From contig NZ_JACTAC010000009.1 of the NCBI RefSeq assembly GCF_014486675.1, positions 1 to 62,946 on the forward strand: a stretch of DNA of 62,946 nucleotides, in the 5' to 3' direction. The position numbers and the translations under genes were made by a program. Source of the DNA: Flavobacterium macrobrachii (GTDB lineage Bacteria > Bacteroidota > Bacteroidia > Flavobacteriales > Flavobacteriaceae). The notes below the pieces were generated by a model. It worked only from the letters and a program-made list of their open reading frames with translations, was not told the DNA's origin and did no database searches. Shown here in pieces: positions 1-9,357 of the stretch (within the stretch, counting starts at the first letter, position 1; the number at the start of each line of letters is the position of its first letter).

Positions 1-70
1 TATTTTTGGGTTACAATAGTGCTTTCAACAATTTTTAGTAAATATTGGTTAATAAAATATCTAATCTTCT

Positions 71-101
71 TTGGTTAGCTTAAATAATACTCATACATTT
101 G
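71..101 (+). promoter_or_regulatory. Bacteroidota-type promoter of the small membrane protein gene
   Basis: TTG at 71-73 and TACATTTG at 94-101 are 20 bp apart, matching the -33/-7 consensus (TTG, TAnnTTTG) of the Bacteroidota primary sigma factor. The leader to the ATG at 130 would be about 23 nt. The match is seen directly; promoter activity is inferred. Confidence 0.6.
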
Positions 102-129
102 CGTATAATTCAAAAAAATTCCGGAAAAC

Positions 130-297
130 ATGTTTGAATTTCAACAGTATTTAGGTTTCTTACTTTTCTTAACCGTTTTAACTATCGGTTTTTGGTTAAT
201 GATTTTCTTGATTACAGCAATTATTCCTTATTGGGTTTTTGGTGGAATGAGAGAGTTTTTAAAAGAAAGAAAAGCTAATAAAGAAAAGCAACAATAA
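130..297 (+). CDS. small membrane protein, 55 aa, unrecognised
   Basis: A complete ATG-to-TAA frame of 55 residues. It starts MFEFQQYLGF, has one long hydrophobic stretch (about residues 8-38, rich in L, I, F, W) and ends in a charged tail ending KERKANKEKQQ. That is the layout of a single-span or hairpin inner-membrane protein with a positive cytoplasmic end. I do not recognise a family. It is supported as a gene by a consensus promoter (71-101) and a strong hairpin terminator (319-350) directly behind its stop, so it appears to be transcribed alone. The short length leaves some doubt, and no function is proposed. Confidence 0.6.
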   Translation: MFEFQQYLGFLLFLTVLTIGFWLMIFLITAIIPYWVFGGMREFLKERKANKEKQQ

Positions 298-318
298 TTT
301 TTTTAAAATTTTGTTCAA

Positions 319-350
319 AAAAAAGTCCCGAAATATTTCGGGACTTTTTT
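319..350. terminator. bidirectional terminator between convergent genes
   Basis: AAAAAAGTCCCGAAAT followed by its exact complement, giving an A-run, a GTCCCGAAA stem and a T-run on both strands. It lies between the small membrane protein and the convergent TonB receptor gene and should serve both. Confidence 0.85.
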
Positions 351-363
351 GTTCTTATGATGA

Positions 364-2820
364 TTATCCAGGAAAATCACCGCCATCATCTAGACCATTT
401 CCGTTTCTTGGTTTATCTCTTTCGTTTTTCTTGACGTTAAATCTATAGGTAAATGAAAGTGTAATTTGTCTTTCTCTCCATTGAAATTCGCCATACGAAT
501 CTACATTTCCAGGAAGGAAAGTTTCGGAAATTCTTTTTCTAGAATTAAAAACATCACTAACATTTAAAGAAACTGTAGCTTTTTCTTTTAAAACATCTTT
601 ACTGAAAGCTAAATTCATAGCAAAAACACCTAAATTTTTTCCTTGAGCAGTTTTTTGGGCACCGTTATAAGTCATGTTGGTTTGCCAATCTACTTTATAA
701 GGTAAAGTAACTTTTGAGTTTACTCTAGCGAACCATGAAGTTGCTTTATTGTCAAAATTTTGAAATACCACATTATTGTTGATATCCGTGTAACTGAAAT
801 CACCATCAGTTTCGTTGTAGAAAAAGTTGAAGTTACTGTTTAATTTCCACCATTTATATGGAGAATAATTTAACGTAAATTCAAATCCGCTACGGTATTC
901 TTTTGCTAAGTTGATAGGTGTAGAGATAATAACTGGAACACCATCTTGGAAATCGCCGTTTGGTCTTCTAACAAATTGAAAAGCATCAGATGTAGCATTG
1001 AAATACATCGAAGTGTTAAATGTTAATTTGTTCCATTTTTTTATAAATCCTAAATCGAACGCATTGGTAAACGCTGGATCCAAATCGGGATTACCAATGA
1101 AAATGTTTACGTTGCTTGATAAATTGTTGAATGGATTTAATTGTCTTCCTCTTGGTCGTTGTATTCTTCGGCTATAACTAAACGAAATATCACTTGTTTC
1201 ATTTAATTCATAAGTAAAAAATGCTGACGGGAAAAAGTTGTTGTATTTTTTATTATTAAAATCGTTGCTAGCCAATTGGTTTACATCAATATTTGAGTCT
1301 TCCCAACGTAATCCATAAAGCATTGATAGTTTATTAAATTTGGTTCCAAATTGAGTATAAAACGCATTTACTTTTTCCTTATATTCCAAAATATTAGTAA
1401 ACTGTGGTAAAGGAATTCCGTTTGTAATTACACTATAATCTGTAGTATTTGTTAGAAAATCTCCACGATAACCGGCTTCAAATTGACTGTTTTTTGCAAT
1501 TGGTAAAACATAATCAAGTTGAAATAAATTTCTGTTTTGTTTTTGGTCATTAAAAGTATTGTCGGTAAAAACATTTGCAGAATTGTTTGTACTATCTGTA
1601 ATTAAAGCAATATTTTTATCTTCGTTTGAAGAAACCGATGCGTCAACAGTTAGTTTGTGACCATCTTTTTTAAATTTCTTAGTAAAATTTGTGCTGAATT
1701 CAATATTTTGGCTATTTCCATCTTCTTCATTTACACGATTTCTGGTATAATCGTAAACAAAATTTCCATCATAATAATTTTGGAATACATCGTCAACATT
1801 ATTCCCACTACTTTTTCTATAATTTACAATGTTAGTCCAAGTCAAGCTTTCAGATAAAAACCAATCAAAACCAAAATTTCCGTTATACGATTTATTTAAA
1901 CGCTCGTTTTCACGGTTTTCATACATATAATCGCGCGTAGAATTATCGTCATTCAAATATCTTGAATTGGTAAACGAATTTCCTGGACTTTGTCTATAGC
2001 TATAACCTTGAGTGGTAAAAAGGTTAAATTCTTTTGCTTTAAAGTTAATAGTTCCGCTAAGGCCATGGTTTTCAGGATAACCAGTATTGGCAATCAAGGT
2101 TCCATTTAATCCATTGTTTTTTCCTTTTTTTAGAATAATATTCAAAATTCCTCCACCACCTTCAGCATCATATCTAGCTGATGGATTGGTAATTACTTCA
2201 ACTTTGTCTATAGCATCAGCAGGAATTAATCGCAAAGCATCGGTAACACTAATTGCATTTGAAGGTCTTCCGTCAATAAGGATTTTTACATTTTCGTTTC
2301 CACGTAAACTTACATTTCCTTCAACATCAACAGAAACCGATGGAATATTGTCCAAAATATCGCTAACCGTTCCACCTTTTACCATTAAATCATTACCAAC
2401 GTTGTACACTTTTTTATCAAGCTTAATTTCAACGGTAGTTTTTTCGGCTCTAACTACAACTTCATTAAGCTGTTTAGCGCCATCTTCTAAAAAAACAGTG
2501 CCTAAATTGGTGTTTTGAGTAATGCTTTTATTGCTGATTTCATTAGCTTGAAACGAAATAAACTCAATAATAATGTTGTAATTTCCTGAATTTACATCAA
2601 CAGAAAATTCTCCTTTTGCATCGGTAATTCCACCAAAAACTTGGTTTGGATTGGCAATATTTTTAAGCGTAATTGTAGAATATTCAAGTGGTAAATTAGT
2701 CGATTTTTCTATAACTTTACCAGTAACTTTCAGTTTACTTTGACTAGTATTGGGTTGTGCATAGGATAAAAATGAAAGGAAGAAAAGAGCAGTTGCTACT
2801 ATCAGTTTGATATTTTTCAT
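364..2820 (-). CDS. TonB-dependent outer-membrane receptor family protein with CarboxypepD_reg N-terminus
   Basis: An 818-residue outer-membrane protein. The N-terminus is a signal peptide ending near SYAQ (about residue 22). It is followed by a carboxypeptidase regulatory-like beta-sandwich (about 30-115, with LEYSTITLKN and GGITDAKGEF), a TonB plug (about 120-235, with GGTVSDILDNIPSVSVD and the SARYDAEGGGGILNIILKK end) and a long C-terminal barrel ending in alternating aromatic strands. This matches the 'outer membrane beta-barrel family' of Bacteroidota, whose substrates are mostly unknown. No SusD partner gene lies next to it, so a glycan-uptake role is not indicated. It is convergent with the small gene at 130 and shares its terminator. 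The asparagine- and glycine-rich tail is short. The family call is firm; the ligand is unknown. Confidence 0.9.
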   Translation of the reverse strand: MKNIKLIVATALFFLSFLSYAQPNTSQSKLKVTGKVIEKSTNLPLEYSTITLKNIANPNQVFGGITDAKGEFSVDVNSGNYNIIIEFISFQANEISNKSITQNTNLGTVFLEDGAKQLNEVVVRAEKTTVEIKLDKKVYNVGNDLMVKGGTVSDILDNIPSVSVDVEGNVSLRGNENVKILIDGRPSNAISVTDALRLIPADAIDKVEVITNPSARYDAEGGGGILNIILKKGKNNGLNGTLIANTGYPENHGLSGTINFKAKEFNLFTTQGYSYRQSPGNSFTNSRYLNDDNSTRDYMYENRENERLNKSYNGNFGFDWFLSESLTWTNIVNYRKSSGNNVDDVFQNYYDGNFVYDYTRNRVNEEDGNSQNIEFSTNFTKKFKKDGHKLTVDASVSSNEDKNIALITDSTNNSANVFTDNTFNDQKQNRNLFQLDYVLPIAKNSQFEAGYRGDFLTNTTDYSVITNGIPLPQFTNILEYKEKVNAFYTQFGTKFNKLSMLYGLRWEDSNIDVNQLASNDFNNKKYNNFFPSAFFTYELNETSDISFSYSRRIQRPRGRQLNPFNNLSSNVNIFIGNPDLDPAFTNAFDLGFIKKWNKLTFNTSMYFNATSDAFQFVRRPNGDFQDGVPVIISTPINLAKEYRSGFEFTLNYSPYKWWKLNSNFNFFYNETDGDFSYTDINNNVVFQNFDNKATSWFARVNSKVTLPYKVDWQTNMTYNGAQKTAQGKNLGVFAMNLAFSKDVLKEKATVSLNVSDVFNSRKRISETFLPGNVDSYGEFQWRERQITLSFTYRFNVKKNERDKPRNGNGLDDGGDFPG

Positions 2821-2860
2821 TGAAATAAAGTTAAATTCAATGGCAAAAATACATTTTCAC

Positions 2861-3226
2861 TCAAGATAGGTTTCCCAAAAGTTTGTTAAATGAATCTTCA
2901 GATTTGCTTAAATCACGAGCAATAACTGCGTGATTTTTACCAATAATAATTGGTCTTTCTATTAAAATCGGAAATTGACTCAAAGCTTCTATAATTGCTT
3001 TGTCACTTAGATTTTTACCTTTAAATTTTTCTATCCAAATATTTTCCTTTTGACGAACTAAATCTAAGGGTTTGAGATTTAATTTTTTCAAAAGAGTTTC
3101 TATTTCGTTTATTCTTAATGGATTATCAAGATATTTAATAACAGTGTAATCAATTTTCTTTTCGCCAAGAAAAGCTAAACACGTTCTTGATTTGCCACAT
3201 CTAGGATTATGAAGTACTTCAATCAT
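2861..3226 (-). CDS. arsC: ArsC-family reductase (arsenate reductase, glutaredoxin type)
   Basis: A 121-residue thioredoxin-fold protein of the ArsC/Spx family. The N-terminal NPRCGKSR motif (about residues 8-15) carries the nucleophilic cysteine of glutaredoxin-coupled arsenate reductases. The later IERPII segment (about residue 88) supplies the conserved arginine of the anion site. Length is normal. Reduction of arsenate to arsenite is the family activity. There is no arsenite pump or ArsR gene beside it, so a role in arsenic resistance rests on family membership only, and an Spx-like regulatory or general redox role cannot be excluded. The gene lies just upstream of the TonB receptor on the same strand, 40 bp apart, and could be co-transcribed with it. 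Confidence 0.8.
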   Translation of the reverse strand: MIEVLHNPRCGKSRTCLAFLGEKKIDYTVIKYLDNPLRINEIETLLKKLNLKPLDLVRQKENIWIEKFKGKNLSDKAIIEALSQFPILIERPIIIGKNHAVIARDLSKSEDSFNKLLGNLS

Positions 3227-3293
3227 ATTTTTTTTTGCAAAGTTCCATATTTTCGCATAAAAAAAATTAAATTAGACAAATAAAATTTAGAGT

Positions 3294-4484
3294 ATGTTTT
3301 TAGAAAATGCGGTCACACCCGAAAATAAGTTTTGGAAATACATTGTTGGTTCTGTAATTGTAATTTGTGCATCGTTTATTGGACAAATTCCATTTATGAT
3401 TGCCATTGCGTTTAAATCATTTTCGAGCGGAAAATCGTTTCCAACTGATGAAAAATCATTGATGAGTTTCCTTAATCCAAATTTATCATTGTTCTTATTA
3501 ATGCTGTCTTTTGCGTTTGCATTTTTGGCAATTTATTTGGTTATAAAATACCTTCACAAACAAACTTTTTTATCGGTTACAACATCTAGAAGCAGAATGG
3601 ATTGGAAGCGTTTTTTCTTTTCGTTTTCCATTTGGGGTATTTTTACAATCGCTTCAACTGTGATTATGTATTATGCTAACCCAGAAGGTTTTGAAATAAA
3701 TTTTAAACCCATTCCTTTTGCTATTTTGGCGGTTATAGCCATTGTTTTGATTCCAATTCAAACTAGTACTGAAGAATATGTTTTTAGAGGTTATTTGATG
3801 CAAGGATTTGCTGTCGTATCGTTGCAAAAAAAGTTCATTAGTGGCGTTTTTTATACTTTTCTATTTGTTCCAATATACATTGTTATAGGATCAATTATTG
3901 ATATTCAATTAACTTCAAAATGGTATTCATTTTCCCAAATAATAGTATTTTGTCTATCAGTTTTATTTCTTTTATTACTTGATTTGACTTTAACAAAACT
4001 TAATTTTTTTGAAACTAATTTTTATTCTAAACTCTATCAAAAGAGTAAAAGTAAATTGCTTCCATTATTTATTACCTCGGTTATTTTTGGAACGTTACAC
4101 ATCGCTAATCCTGAAGTGCAAAAACTTGGGTATATCGTAATGATTTATTACATCGGAACAGGTTTTTTTCTGGGAATAATTACATTGATGGATGAAGGAA
4201 TGGAATTGGCATTGGGTTTTCATGCGGCTAATAATCTAATTGCAGCTTTGTTAATTACATCCGATTGGTCTGCCTTTCAAACCGAATCAATTTTAAAAGA
4301 TAATTCAGAACCTTCGGCAGGATTGGAAGTTTTAATTCCGGTTTTTGTTATATTTCCTTTATTGTTGTTCCTTTTTAGTAAGAAATACAAATGGACCGAT
4401 TGGAAAGAGAAATTAACTGGAAAAATAAATATAGTAGAAGTTGAACCTATTCAAAATATTGGAAATCATGACAGTAACTTATGA
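3294..4484 (+). CDS. CPBP family intramembrane metalloprotease
   Basis: A 396-residue polytopic membrane protein with about eight hydrophobic segments. The three CPBP (Abi/Rce1-like) motifs are visible: TEEYVFRGYL with the paired glutamates and arginine (about residues 159-168), FGTLHIANP with a histidine (about 262-270) and GFHAANN with the second histidine (about 309-315). These residues bind metal in the Rce1 family of prenyl-protein and bacteriocin-related proteases. The substrate is not known. Its 3' end overlaps the menE start by 17 bp, so the two are co-transcribed, although menE works in quinone synthesis and no functional link is evident. Confidence 0.85.
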   Translation: MFLENAVTPENKFWKYIVGSVIVICASFIGQIPFMIAIAFKSFSSGKSFPTDEKSLMSFLNPNLSLFLLMLSFAFAFLAIYLVIKYLHKQTFLSVTTSRSRMDWKRFFFSFSIWGIFTIASTVIMYYANPEGFEINFKPIPFAILAVIAIVLIPIQTSTEEYVFRGYLMQGFAVVSLQKKFISGVFYTFLFVPIYIVIGSIIDIQLTSKWYSFSQIIVFCLSVLFLLLLDLTLTKLNFFETNFYSKLYQKSKSKLLPLFITSVIFGTLHIANPEVQKLGYIVMIYYIGTGFFLGIITLMDEGMELALGFHAANNLIAALLITSDWSAFQTESILKDNSEPSAGLEVLIPVFVIFPLLLFLFSKKYKWTDWKEKLTGKINIVEVEPIQNIGNHDSNL

Positions 4485-5505
4485 AAATGTACATAATAAA
4501 TTTAAGCTAAACGGATTTCATTTGGACAAGGATGATTTGTGTCGCGTTGCTTATAGTTTTATAAAAGAAGGAGAAGATTTTGAAAAACCAGTGGGCGATT
4601 TTCTACTGGATTGGTTTGATAACAAGGAGTTTATCCAAATGCAAACTTCGGGTACAACTGGAACGCCAAAAATCATTTCGGTGAGCAAACAAGCAATGGT
4701 CAATTCGGCTTTGGCTACAGGCGATTTTTTTGGTTTAGAGCCCGGAAATAAAGCATTGCATTGTCTTCCTGTGAAATATGTTGCGGGAAAAATGATGTTG
4801 GTTCGAGCGATGATTTTAGGTTTGGATTTAGAGTTTGTTGCTCCAAGTTCACATCCGTTGCGAAATAACGAATATGATTATGATTTTGTTGCAATGGTTC
4901 CGCTGCAAGCTCAGAATTCTATTAGTGAACTAAAACGCGTTAAAAAAATGATTGTTGGTGGAGCAAAAATCAATAATTCGCTCGAAAAGCAATTGATTAA
5001 ATTAAAGACCGAAGCGTTTGAAACCTATGGAATGACGGAAACTATTACACATATTGCTGCTAAAAAAGTAGGCGAGAAGGCATTTACTGTTTTGCCAGAT
5101 GTTACGATTTCCTATGATGATAGAAATTGTTTGGTTATTCACGCACCAAGGATTTCGGATGAAGTAATCGTAACGAATGATATTGTAGAGTTGATTAATG
5201 AAAATCAATTTGTCTTTCTAGGTCGAATGGATAATGTGATCAATAGTGGCGGGATTAAATTAATTCCTGAACAAATTGAAGAAAAACTAGCAGGAAAAAT
5301 TGACGTTCGTTTTTTTGTTGCTTCCAAAGAAGATAAAGAATTAGGCGAAAAAGTAATTTTGGTTATTGAAGGCGAAAAACAAGCTATTGATGACGCCATT
5401 TTTGCCGATTTGGACAAATATGAAAAACCAAAAGAAATTGTTTTTGTTCCAAAATTTAAAGAAACTCCAACTGGAAAGATTTTACGTAATGAAACGTTAC
5501 TTTAA
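4468..5505 (+). CDS. menE: o-succinylbenzoate-CoA ligase (AMP-binding enzyme), menaquinone synthesis
   Basis: A 345-residue adenylate-forming enzyme. The ATP loop is TSGTTGTPK (about residues 64-72). The A5 motif is ETYGMTE, the GRMDNVINSGG segment marks the hinge and the start of the C-terminal lid, and the lid ends with PTGKILR, whose lysine is the adenylation residue. The compact length is typical of Bacteroidota MenE. It activates o-succinylbenzoate to its CoA ester for menaquinone. The start was placed at the ATG at 4468 (MTVTYENV), which overlaps the CPBP gene; an in-frame TTG at 4441 would add nine residues and looks less likely. Other acyl substrates are possible, but size and motifs favour MenE. 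Confidence 0.83.
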   Translation: MTVTYENVHNKFKLNGFHLDKDDLCRVAYSFIKEGEDFEKPVGDFLLDWFDNKEFIQMQTSGTTGTPKIISVSKQAMVNSALATGDFFGLEPGNKALHCLPVKYVAGKMMLVRAMILGLDLEFVAPSSHPLRNNEYDYDFVAMVPLQAQNSISELKRVKKMIVGGAKINNSLEKQLIKLKTEAFETYGMTETITHIAAKKVGEKAFTVLPDVTISYDDRNCLVIHAPRISDEVIVTNDIVELINENQFVFLGRMDNVINSGGIKLIPEQIEEKLAGKIDVRFFVASKEDKELGEKVILVIEGEKQAIDDAIFADLDKYEKPKEIVFVPKFKETPTGKILRNETLL

Positions 5506-5514
5506 TGAAATGTT

Positions 5515-7140
5515 TTAATTATTTTCAAATGATTTTTTGACAAAGAAGTTATCACTAACTTCTATTTTATCCGTTGGTTTTACTTTGAAATTCGATTTAA
5601 CCCAAGAGTTTACGGGATAAATTCTTTTTGACTTTCCGTTTATTTTAATATTTATAGGCATGAAAAAATTAGTTTCATCAGTTGTCCATTTGTAGAATAA
5701 ACGTTTGTTTTCGATTTTATATTCTAATTTTGGAATAGAAGTTTGACGCAAATACTGATTGAAAACAGTCGTTAAATCCATTCCGCTTTCTTTGTTGAAA
5801 AAAGCAATTACGGTTTCGGTATCAATGATTTTATGACGGAAAGTAGTAGAATAATCCAAAATCAGTTTCCACCATTTTGTGTCATCATTGATAACATGAC
5901 GCAAGGTGTTTAAAAGTAAAGCACCTTTTGGATACATATCGCCTGAACCTTCATTATTAACTCCATAGTTTCCAATGATAGGACTGCTATTAAAAACATT
6001 TTTCTGCAAACCTTTGGCATATTGCATTGCTTTTTCGTAGCCCAATTGACATTCTACAAAAACAATTTCAGTGTATTGTGTAAAGCCTTCGTGTATCCAC
6101 ATGTCCGCAATATCTTTGGAAGTAATGCTGTTTCCAAACCATTCGTGTCCACTTTCGTGAATGGTTATATAATCAAAAGTTAGTCCAATTCCTGTCCGAG
6201 ATAAATCATTTCCAAGATATCCTTTTAAAAACTTATTTCCATAAGCCACAGCACTTTGATGTTCCATACCTAAATAAGGAGTTTCAACTAGTTTGTAACC
6301 ATCTTCTTTGAAAGGATAGTTGCCAAACTTACTCTGAAAACAATCCATCATCGGTTTTACTTCTTCAAAATGTTTTCGGGCTTTTTCTTCATTATAGCTT
6401 AAAACATAATAGTCCAAATCCAATCCGTTGTGATTGTCATGAATGTGAACATAATCACCAATATTTAGCGTGATATTGTAGGTATTGATTGGATTTTTCA
6501 CTTCCCAATCCCAACGGGTGAAATCATTTTCTAGCTTTTCCGAACCCATAAATCTTCCATTAGAAACATTCATTAAACCATTGGGAACGGCTACTTTTAT
6601 ACTTGCGCCATTTTCTGGTTCGTCTGTTTGTGTGTCTTTTACTGGATACCATAAACTTGCTCCAGTGCCTTGCACAGAAACGCCAATCCAATCTTTTCCG
6701 TTTTTATCTTTAGTAAAAACAAAACCGCCATCCCAAGGTGCATTTCTCGCAACTACAGGATTTCCTTGGTAAAAAAATTGAATGGATTGTGTTGTTTCTT
6801 TATTTAATTCAGATGGGAAAGAGATAAAAACAGCATTGAATTCTCTTTTGTAATCTAATTTTTGTTTGTTCCAAATGATGGAATCGATTTGCATGTTATC
6901 AAACAAATCGATTTGAATTTTTTTAGTATTTTCAACTACTTTAAAAACAATTTCGTTATTGCCTTTAATCTTTTTTGTTCTTGGTAAAACGATGATATCA
7001 AGATTGTAGCGCATAACATCGAAACAAGTTCTTTCAAAACGCAGTCCGCCGTGAAGACTGTCTTTTCGGGTAAAAGTTTCTTGTGCAACAAGAGATTGTA
7101 AGCCAAAAACTATCAAGAAAAAGCAAACTATTTTTTTCAT
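5515..7140 (-). CDS. M1 family zinc aminopeptidase, secreted
   Basis: A 541-residue metallopeptidase with a signal peptide (about residues 1-19, ending LVAQ). The catalytic zinc site HESGHEWFGN is followed 18 residues later by the third ligand in WIHEGF. The exopeptidase motif is GMEHQ in place of the usual GAMEN, a common variant in this subfamily. A conserved tyrosine follows in MYPKGALLL. The protein lacks the long C-terminal helical domain of classical aminopeptidase N, as is usual for the shorter Bacteroidota members. It probably trims peptides in the periplasm or outside the cell. The gene is 2 bp from the pseudouridine synthase gene upstream, so they form one transcript, and it is convergent with menE. 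Confidence 0.87.
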   Translation of the reverse strand: MKKIVCFFLIVFGLQSLVAQETFTRKDSLHGGLRFERTCFDVMRYNLDIIVLPRTKKIKGNNEIVFKVVENTKKIQIDLFDNMQIDSIIWNKQKLDYKREFNAVFISFPSELNKETTQSIQFFYQGNPVVARNAPWDGGFVFTKDKNGKDWIGVSVQGTGASLWYPVKDTQTDEPENGASIKVAVPNGLMNVSNGRFMGSEKLENDFTRWDWEVKNPINTYNITLNIGDYVHIHDNHNGLDLDYYVLSYNEEKARKHFEEVKPMMDCFQSKFGNYPFKEDGYKLVETPYLGMEHQSAVAYGNKFLKGYLGNDLSRTGIGLTFDYITIHESGHEWFGNSITSKDIADMWIHEGFTQYTEIVFVECQLGYEKAMQYAKGLQKNVFNSSPIIGNYGVNNEGSGDMYPKGALLLNTLRHVINDDTKWWKLILDYSTTFRHKIIDTETVIAFFNKESGMDLTTVFNQYLRQTSIPKLEYKIENKRLFYKWTTDETNFFMPINIKINGKSKRIYPVNSWVKSNFKVKPTDKIEVSDNFFVKKSFENN

Positions 7141-7142
7141 AA

Positions 7143-8777
7143 TTAAAAATCTGTTTCTATGGAAATTGTCATTTCTTCCTTCGAAAAAGGATGTTTAAAA
7201 GTAATACTTTCCGCGTGAAGATGCAAACGATTGGCTTTGGTTCCATACAAATCGTCGCCAACGATTGGACAATTTAATCCTAAATAGTGCGCTGCATGAA
7301 CGCGTAACTGATGCGTTCGTCCCGTAATCGGGTAGAAGTGAACCAAGGTTTGATTGTTGCGAATTTCGATGGTTTTCCATTCGGTTTTTGCTGGTTTTCC
7401 GTGTTCGAAACATACGATTTGATTGGGACGATTGTCTAAATCTACACGAAGAGGCAATTCAATTATTCCTTCTTTTGCAGTCAAAATTCCATCAAGTAAC
7501 GCAACGTAACGTTTTTTTACTTTCCGTTTGATGAATTGTGCTTGAAGGTTTTTGTAACTTTCAAAGTTTTTACCAATTAAAATAATACCTGAAGTAGACA
7601 TGTCTAAACGATGAACAATCATAGCATTAGGATATTTCGATTGTATTCGAGTTTGTACTGAATCAGTAATTTGTTTTCCTGGAACCGAAAGGAATTCGGC
7701 GGGTTTGTTAACCGCAATAATGTGTTCATCTTCAAAGACAATTTCGAGTTCTTTTCCATCGGCTGGATTAATTTCAAACGGATTTTTATCGGTTTCAATG
7801 CCATTGAGCATGTGTTTTAAAATCGGTTCGCACTTTCCCATGCAAGCTGGATAAAACTGTTGGTGTTTTCTAACTTCGGATTTTGGCGATTTTCCCCACC
7901 AAAATTCTGCCATACAAATAGGTTTTAAGTTATGTTGAAAAGCATAATGCAACAGTTTTGGCGCAGCACATTCACCCGAACCAGCTGGCGGATTTCCGTT
8001 GAAGATTTCGGCTAAACTTTTGAGTTGCTTGTCTTTATTGAGAAAAGCATATTCGGTAAAAAGTTGTTGTTGCAATGCAGCCGATTTTTCTTTTCGTTCT
8101 TCTTTTAATTGGTTGATTTTATTGGTGAACTGCACTAAATTTTGTTTGGCATCTTCCAATTTATAATTCCAATATTGTGTCATTTTTTTGAGCAAAATAC
8201 CTTCGTCTTGACTTTCTTTGTTGAATTGTTCGATTTTTGACGGAGTTGCTGTTTTTCTTTTTTCAGCACGAAGTTTTTTCCCGAGTTTTATTTTTTCTTT
8301 CTGAGTAGTAATTTCTTTTTCTGCTTGTAACTTGGTTTGTTCTAAATGTTGAATGGCTGATAAAAAGTTCTGGTTTTGTTCCAAAGCTTCGATTTCAGCA
8401 TTGTACAGATTGAGAATGACTTCTTCTTTTTTGAAATAACCGTTGTCGTCCAACATATCATAAACTGTTGGGACAAATTTTGGATGATGATTGCTTTCCG
8501 CTAATTTTCCCGAAAAAGCCCAAAGATGACCGAGTTCACCATTTTGATTTTGAACGATTAAAACACCAAACATTTTCCCTATTTCCAGACCTTTTTGTTT
8601 TTCATCTAAACCAAAGTTATGCTCAAAATCGGTTTGGGTTTCCAGATAATTTTGCAGTTCGTTTGCTGCAATGCTGCTTAATTCGTGCGGTTCATAATAA
8701 AAAGGAAAAGTGAATTTTTCCGGTAACGGAATGGTGGAGATGTTGGTTTGAAAAGAGTGGAAACAAAGGTCAATCAT
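7143..8777 (-). CDS. RluA-family RNA pseudouridine synthase with long N-terminal domain
   Basis: A 544-residue protein. The C-terminal 210 residues are a RluA-type pseudouridine synthase, with HRLDMSTSG holding the catalytic aspartate, a GRTHQLRVH motif and the FLSVPGK segment. The N-terminal 330 residues are an extension seen in a long subgroup: a folded start, a charged coiled coil (about residues 130-230, rich in K, E, Q) and a segment with GECAAPKLL, AEFWWGKSPKS and ACMGKC. The family isomerises uridines in rRNA or tRNA. The target here cannot be read from sequence, and the cysteines may bind metal (inference). It precedes the M1 peptidase gene on the same strand with only 2 bp between them. 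Confidence 0.87.
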   Translation of the reverse strand: MIDLCFHSFQTNISTIPLPEKFTFPFYYEPHELSSIAANELQNYLETQTDFEHNFGLDEKQKGLEIGKMFGVLIVQNQNGELGHLWAFSGKLAESNHHPKFVPTVYDMLDDNGYFKKEEVILNLYNAEIEALEQNQNFLSAIQHLEQTKLQAEKEITTQKEKIKLGKKLRAEKRKTATPSKIEQFNKESQDEGILLKKMTQYWNYKLEDAKQNLVQFTNKINQLKEERKEKSAALQQQLFTEYAFLNKDKQLKSLAEIFNGNPPAGSGECAAPKLLHYAFQHNLKPICMAEFWWGKSPKSEVRKHQQFYPACMGKCEPILKHMLNGIETDKNPFEINPADGKELEIVFEDEHIIAVNKPAEFLSVPGKQITDSVQTRIQSKYPNAMIVHRLDMSTSGIILIGKNFESYKNLQAQFIKRKVKKRYVALLDGILTAKEGIIELPLRVDLDNRPNQIVCFEHGKPAKTEWKTIEIRNNQTLVHFYPITGRTHQLRVHAAHYLGLNCPIVGDDLYGTKANRLHLHAESITFKHPFSKEEMTISIETDF

Positions 8778-8812
8778 TTTGCAAATATAGAACTTGAAAT
8801 TTTATATATTTG
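8778..8812 (+). promoter_or_regulatory. promoter of the toxin-antitoxin pair
   Basis: TTTG at 8778-8781 and TATATTTG at 8805-8812, 23 bp apart, fit the Bacteroidota promoter. The antitoxin ATG at 8830 follows 17 bp later. It overlaps the start of the divergent pseudouridine synthase gene. Confidence 0.5.
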
Positions 8813-8829
8813 TGTAACAAACTTATTTT

Positions 8830-9069
8830 ATGATGAATATAGAAGCGCAAAGAAAAAGTATTATTCACCGAATTTTAGACGTTAAGAATGAAGAATTGTT
8901 GTCTAAAATTGATGAGTTATTAAATGCTGATGGTTATATTTATTCAGTTCAAGGTGATTTTTTGACACAAGCTGAGTTTAAAAATCAAGTACTTGATATT
9001 CTTCAAGTTTCAGAAGATGGAGAAGTTTATACTACAGAAGAAGTCAGAAAAAAGATTTTGAAAAAATGA
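8830..9069 (+). CDS. type II antitoxin-like protein
   Basis: A 79-residue acidic protein beginning MMNIEAQRKSI and ending with a lysine-rich tail. The layout, a helical N-terminus (RKSIIHRILDVKNEELLSKIDELL) and a C-terminal tail likely to wrap the toxin, is common for RelB/ParD-like antitoxins. It overlaps the next gene by 4 bp (ATGA), the usual translational coupling of antitoxin and toxin. I recognise it mainly by its partner, which is a ParE/RelE-like protein. It would neutralise the toxin and repress its own promoter; neither is shown by the sequence. Confidence 0.72.
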   Translation: MMNIEAQRKSIIHRILDVKNEELLSKIDELLNADGYIYSVQGDFLTQAEFKNQVLDILQVSEDGEVYTTEEVRKKILKK

Positions 9070-9356
9070 AGCTTGTAGTTTGGTCAAAAGCTTCGAGTAT
9101 TTCTTTACAGTACATTTACGATTATATACTTAATGAAAGCAAAAGTCCACAAAATGCCGAAATGGTTGTTTTAACTTTGTTGAAATTAGGTAATGAGTTA
9201 AATATCTTTCCTGAAAAATTTCCAAAAGAACCTACTTTTAATGATGAAAGTATTCGTTTTTGTGTGAAGTGGAATTTCAAAATTTTATATCAAATTAAAC
9301 ATGATAAGATTTTGATTATTAATGTTTATAGTACCAAAATGTCTTTTTTTAAATAA
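9066..9356 (+). CDS. RelE/ParE family toxin
   Basis: A 96-residue protein of the RelE/ParE fold. It opens with a beta strand (KLVVWSKAS), then a helical hairpin (SLQYIYDYILNES, NAEMVVLTLLKLGNEL), and ends with strands FKILYQIKHDKILIINVYSTKM. The central position that usually carries arginine in this family is in the segment IRFCVKWNFKILYQ. ParE members poison gyrase and RelE members cut mRNA on the ribosome; which applies here cannot be decided from sequence. It is translationally coupled to the antitoxin by a 4-bp overlap. The pair sits between unrelated core genes, as mobile toxin-antitoxin modules often do. Confidence 0.8.
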   Translation: MKLVVWSKASSISLQYIYDYILNESKSPQNAEMVVLTLLKLGNELNIFPEKFPKEPTFNDESIRFCVKWNFKILYQIKHDKILIINVYSTKMSFFK

Positions 9357-9357
9357 A

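Noticed and set aside
4441..4467. TTG-started extension of menE
   Set aside because: Nine extra residues without family support; ATG 4468 gives the normal N-terminus.
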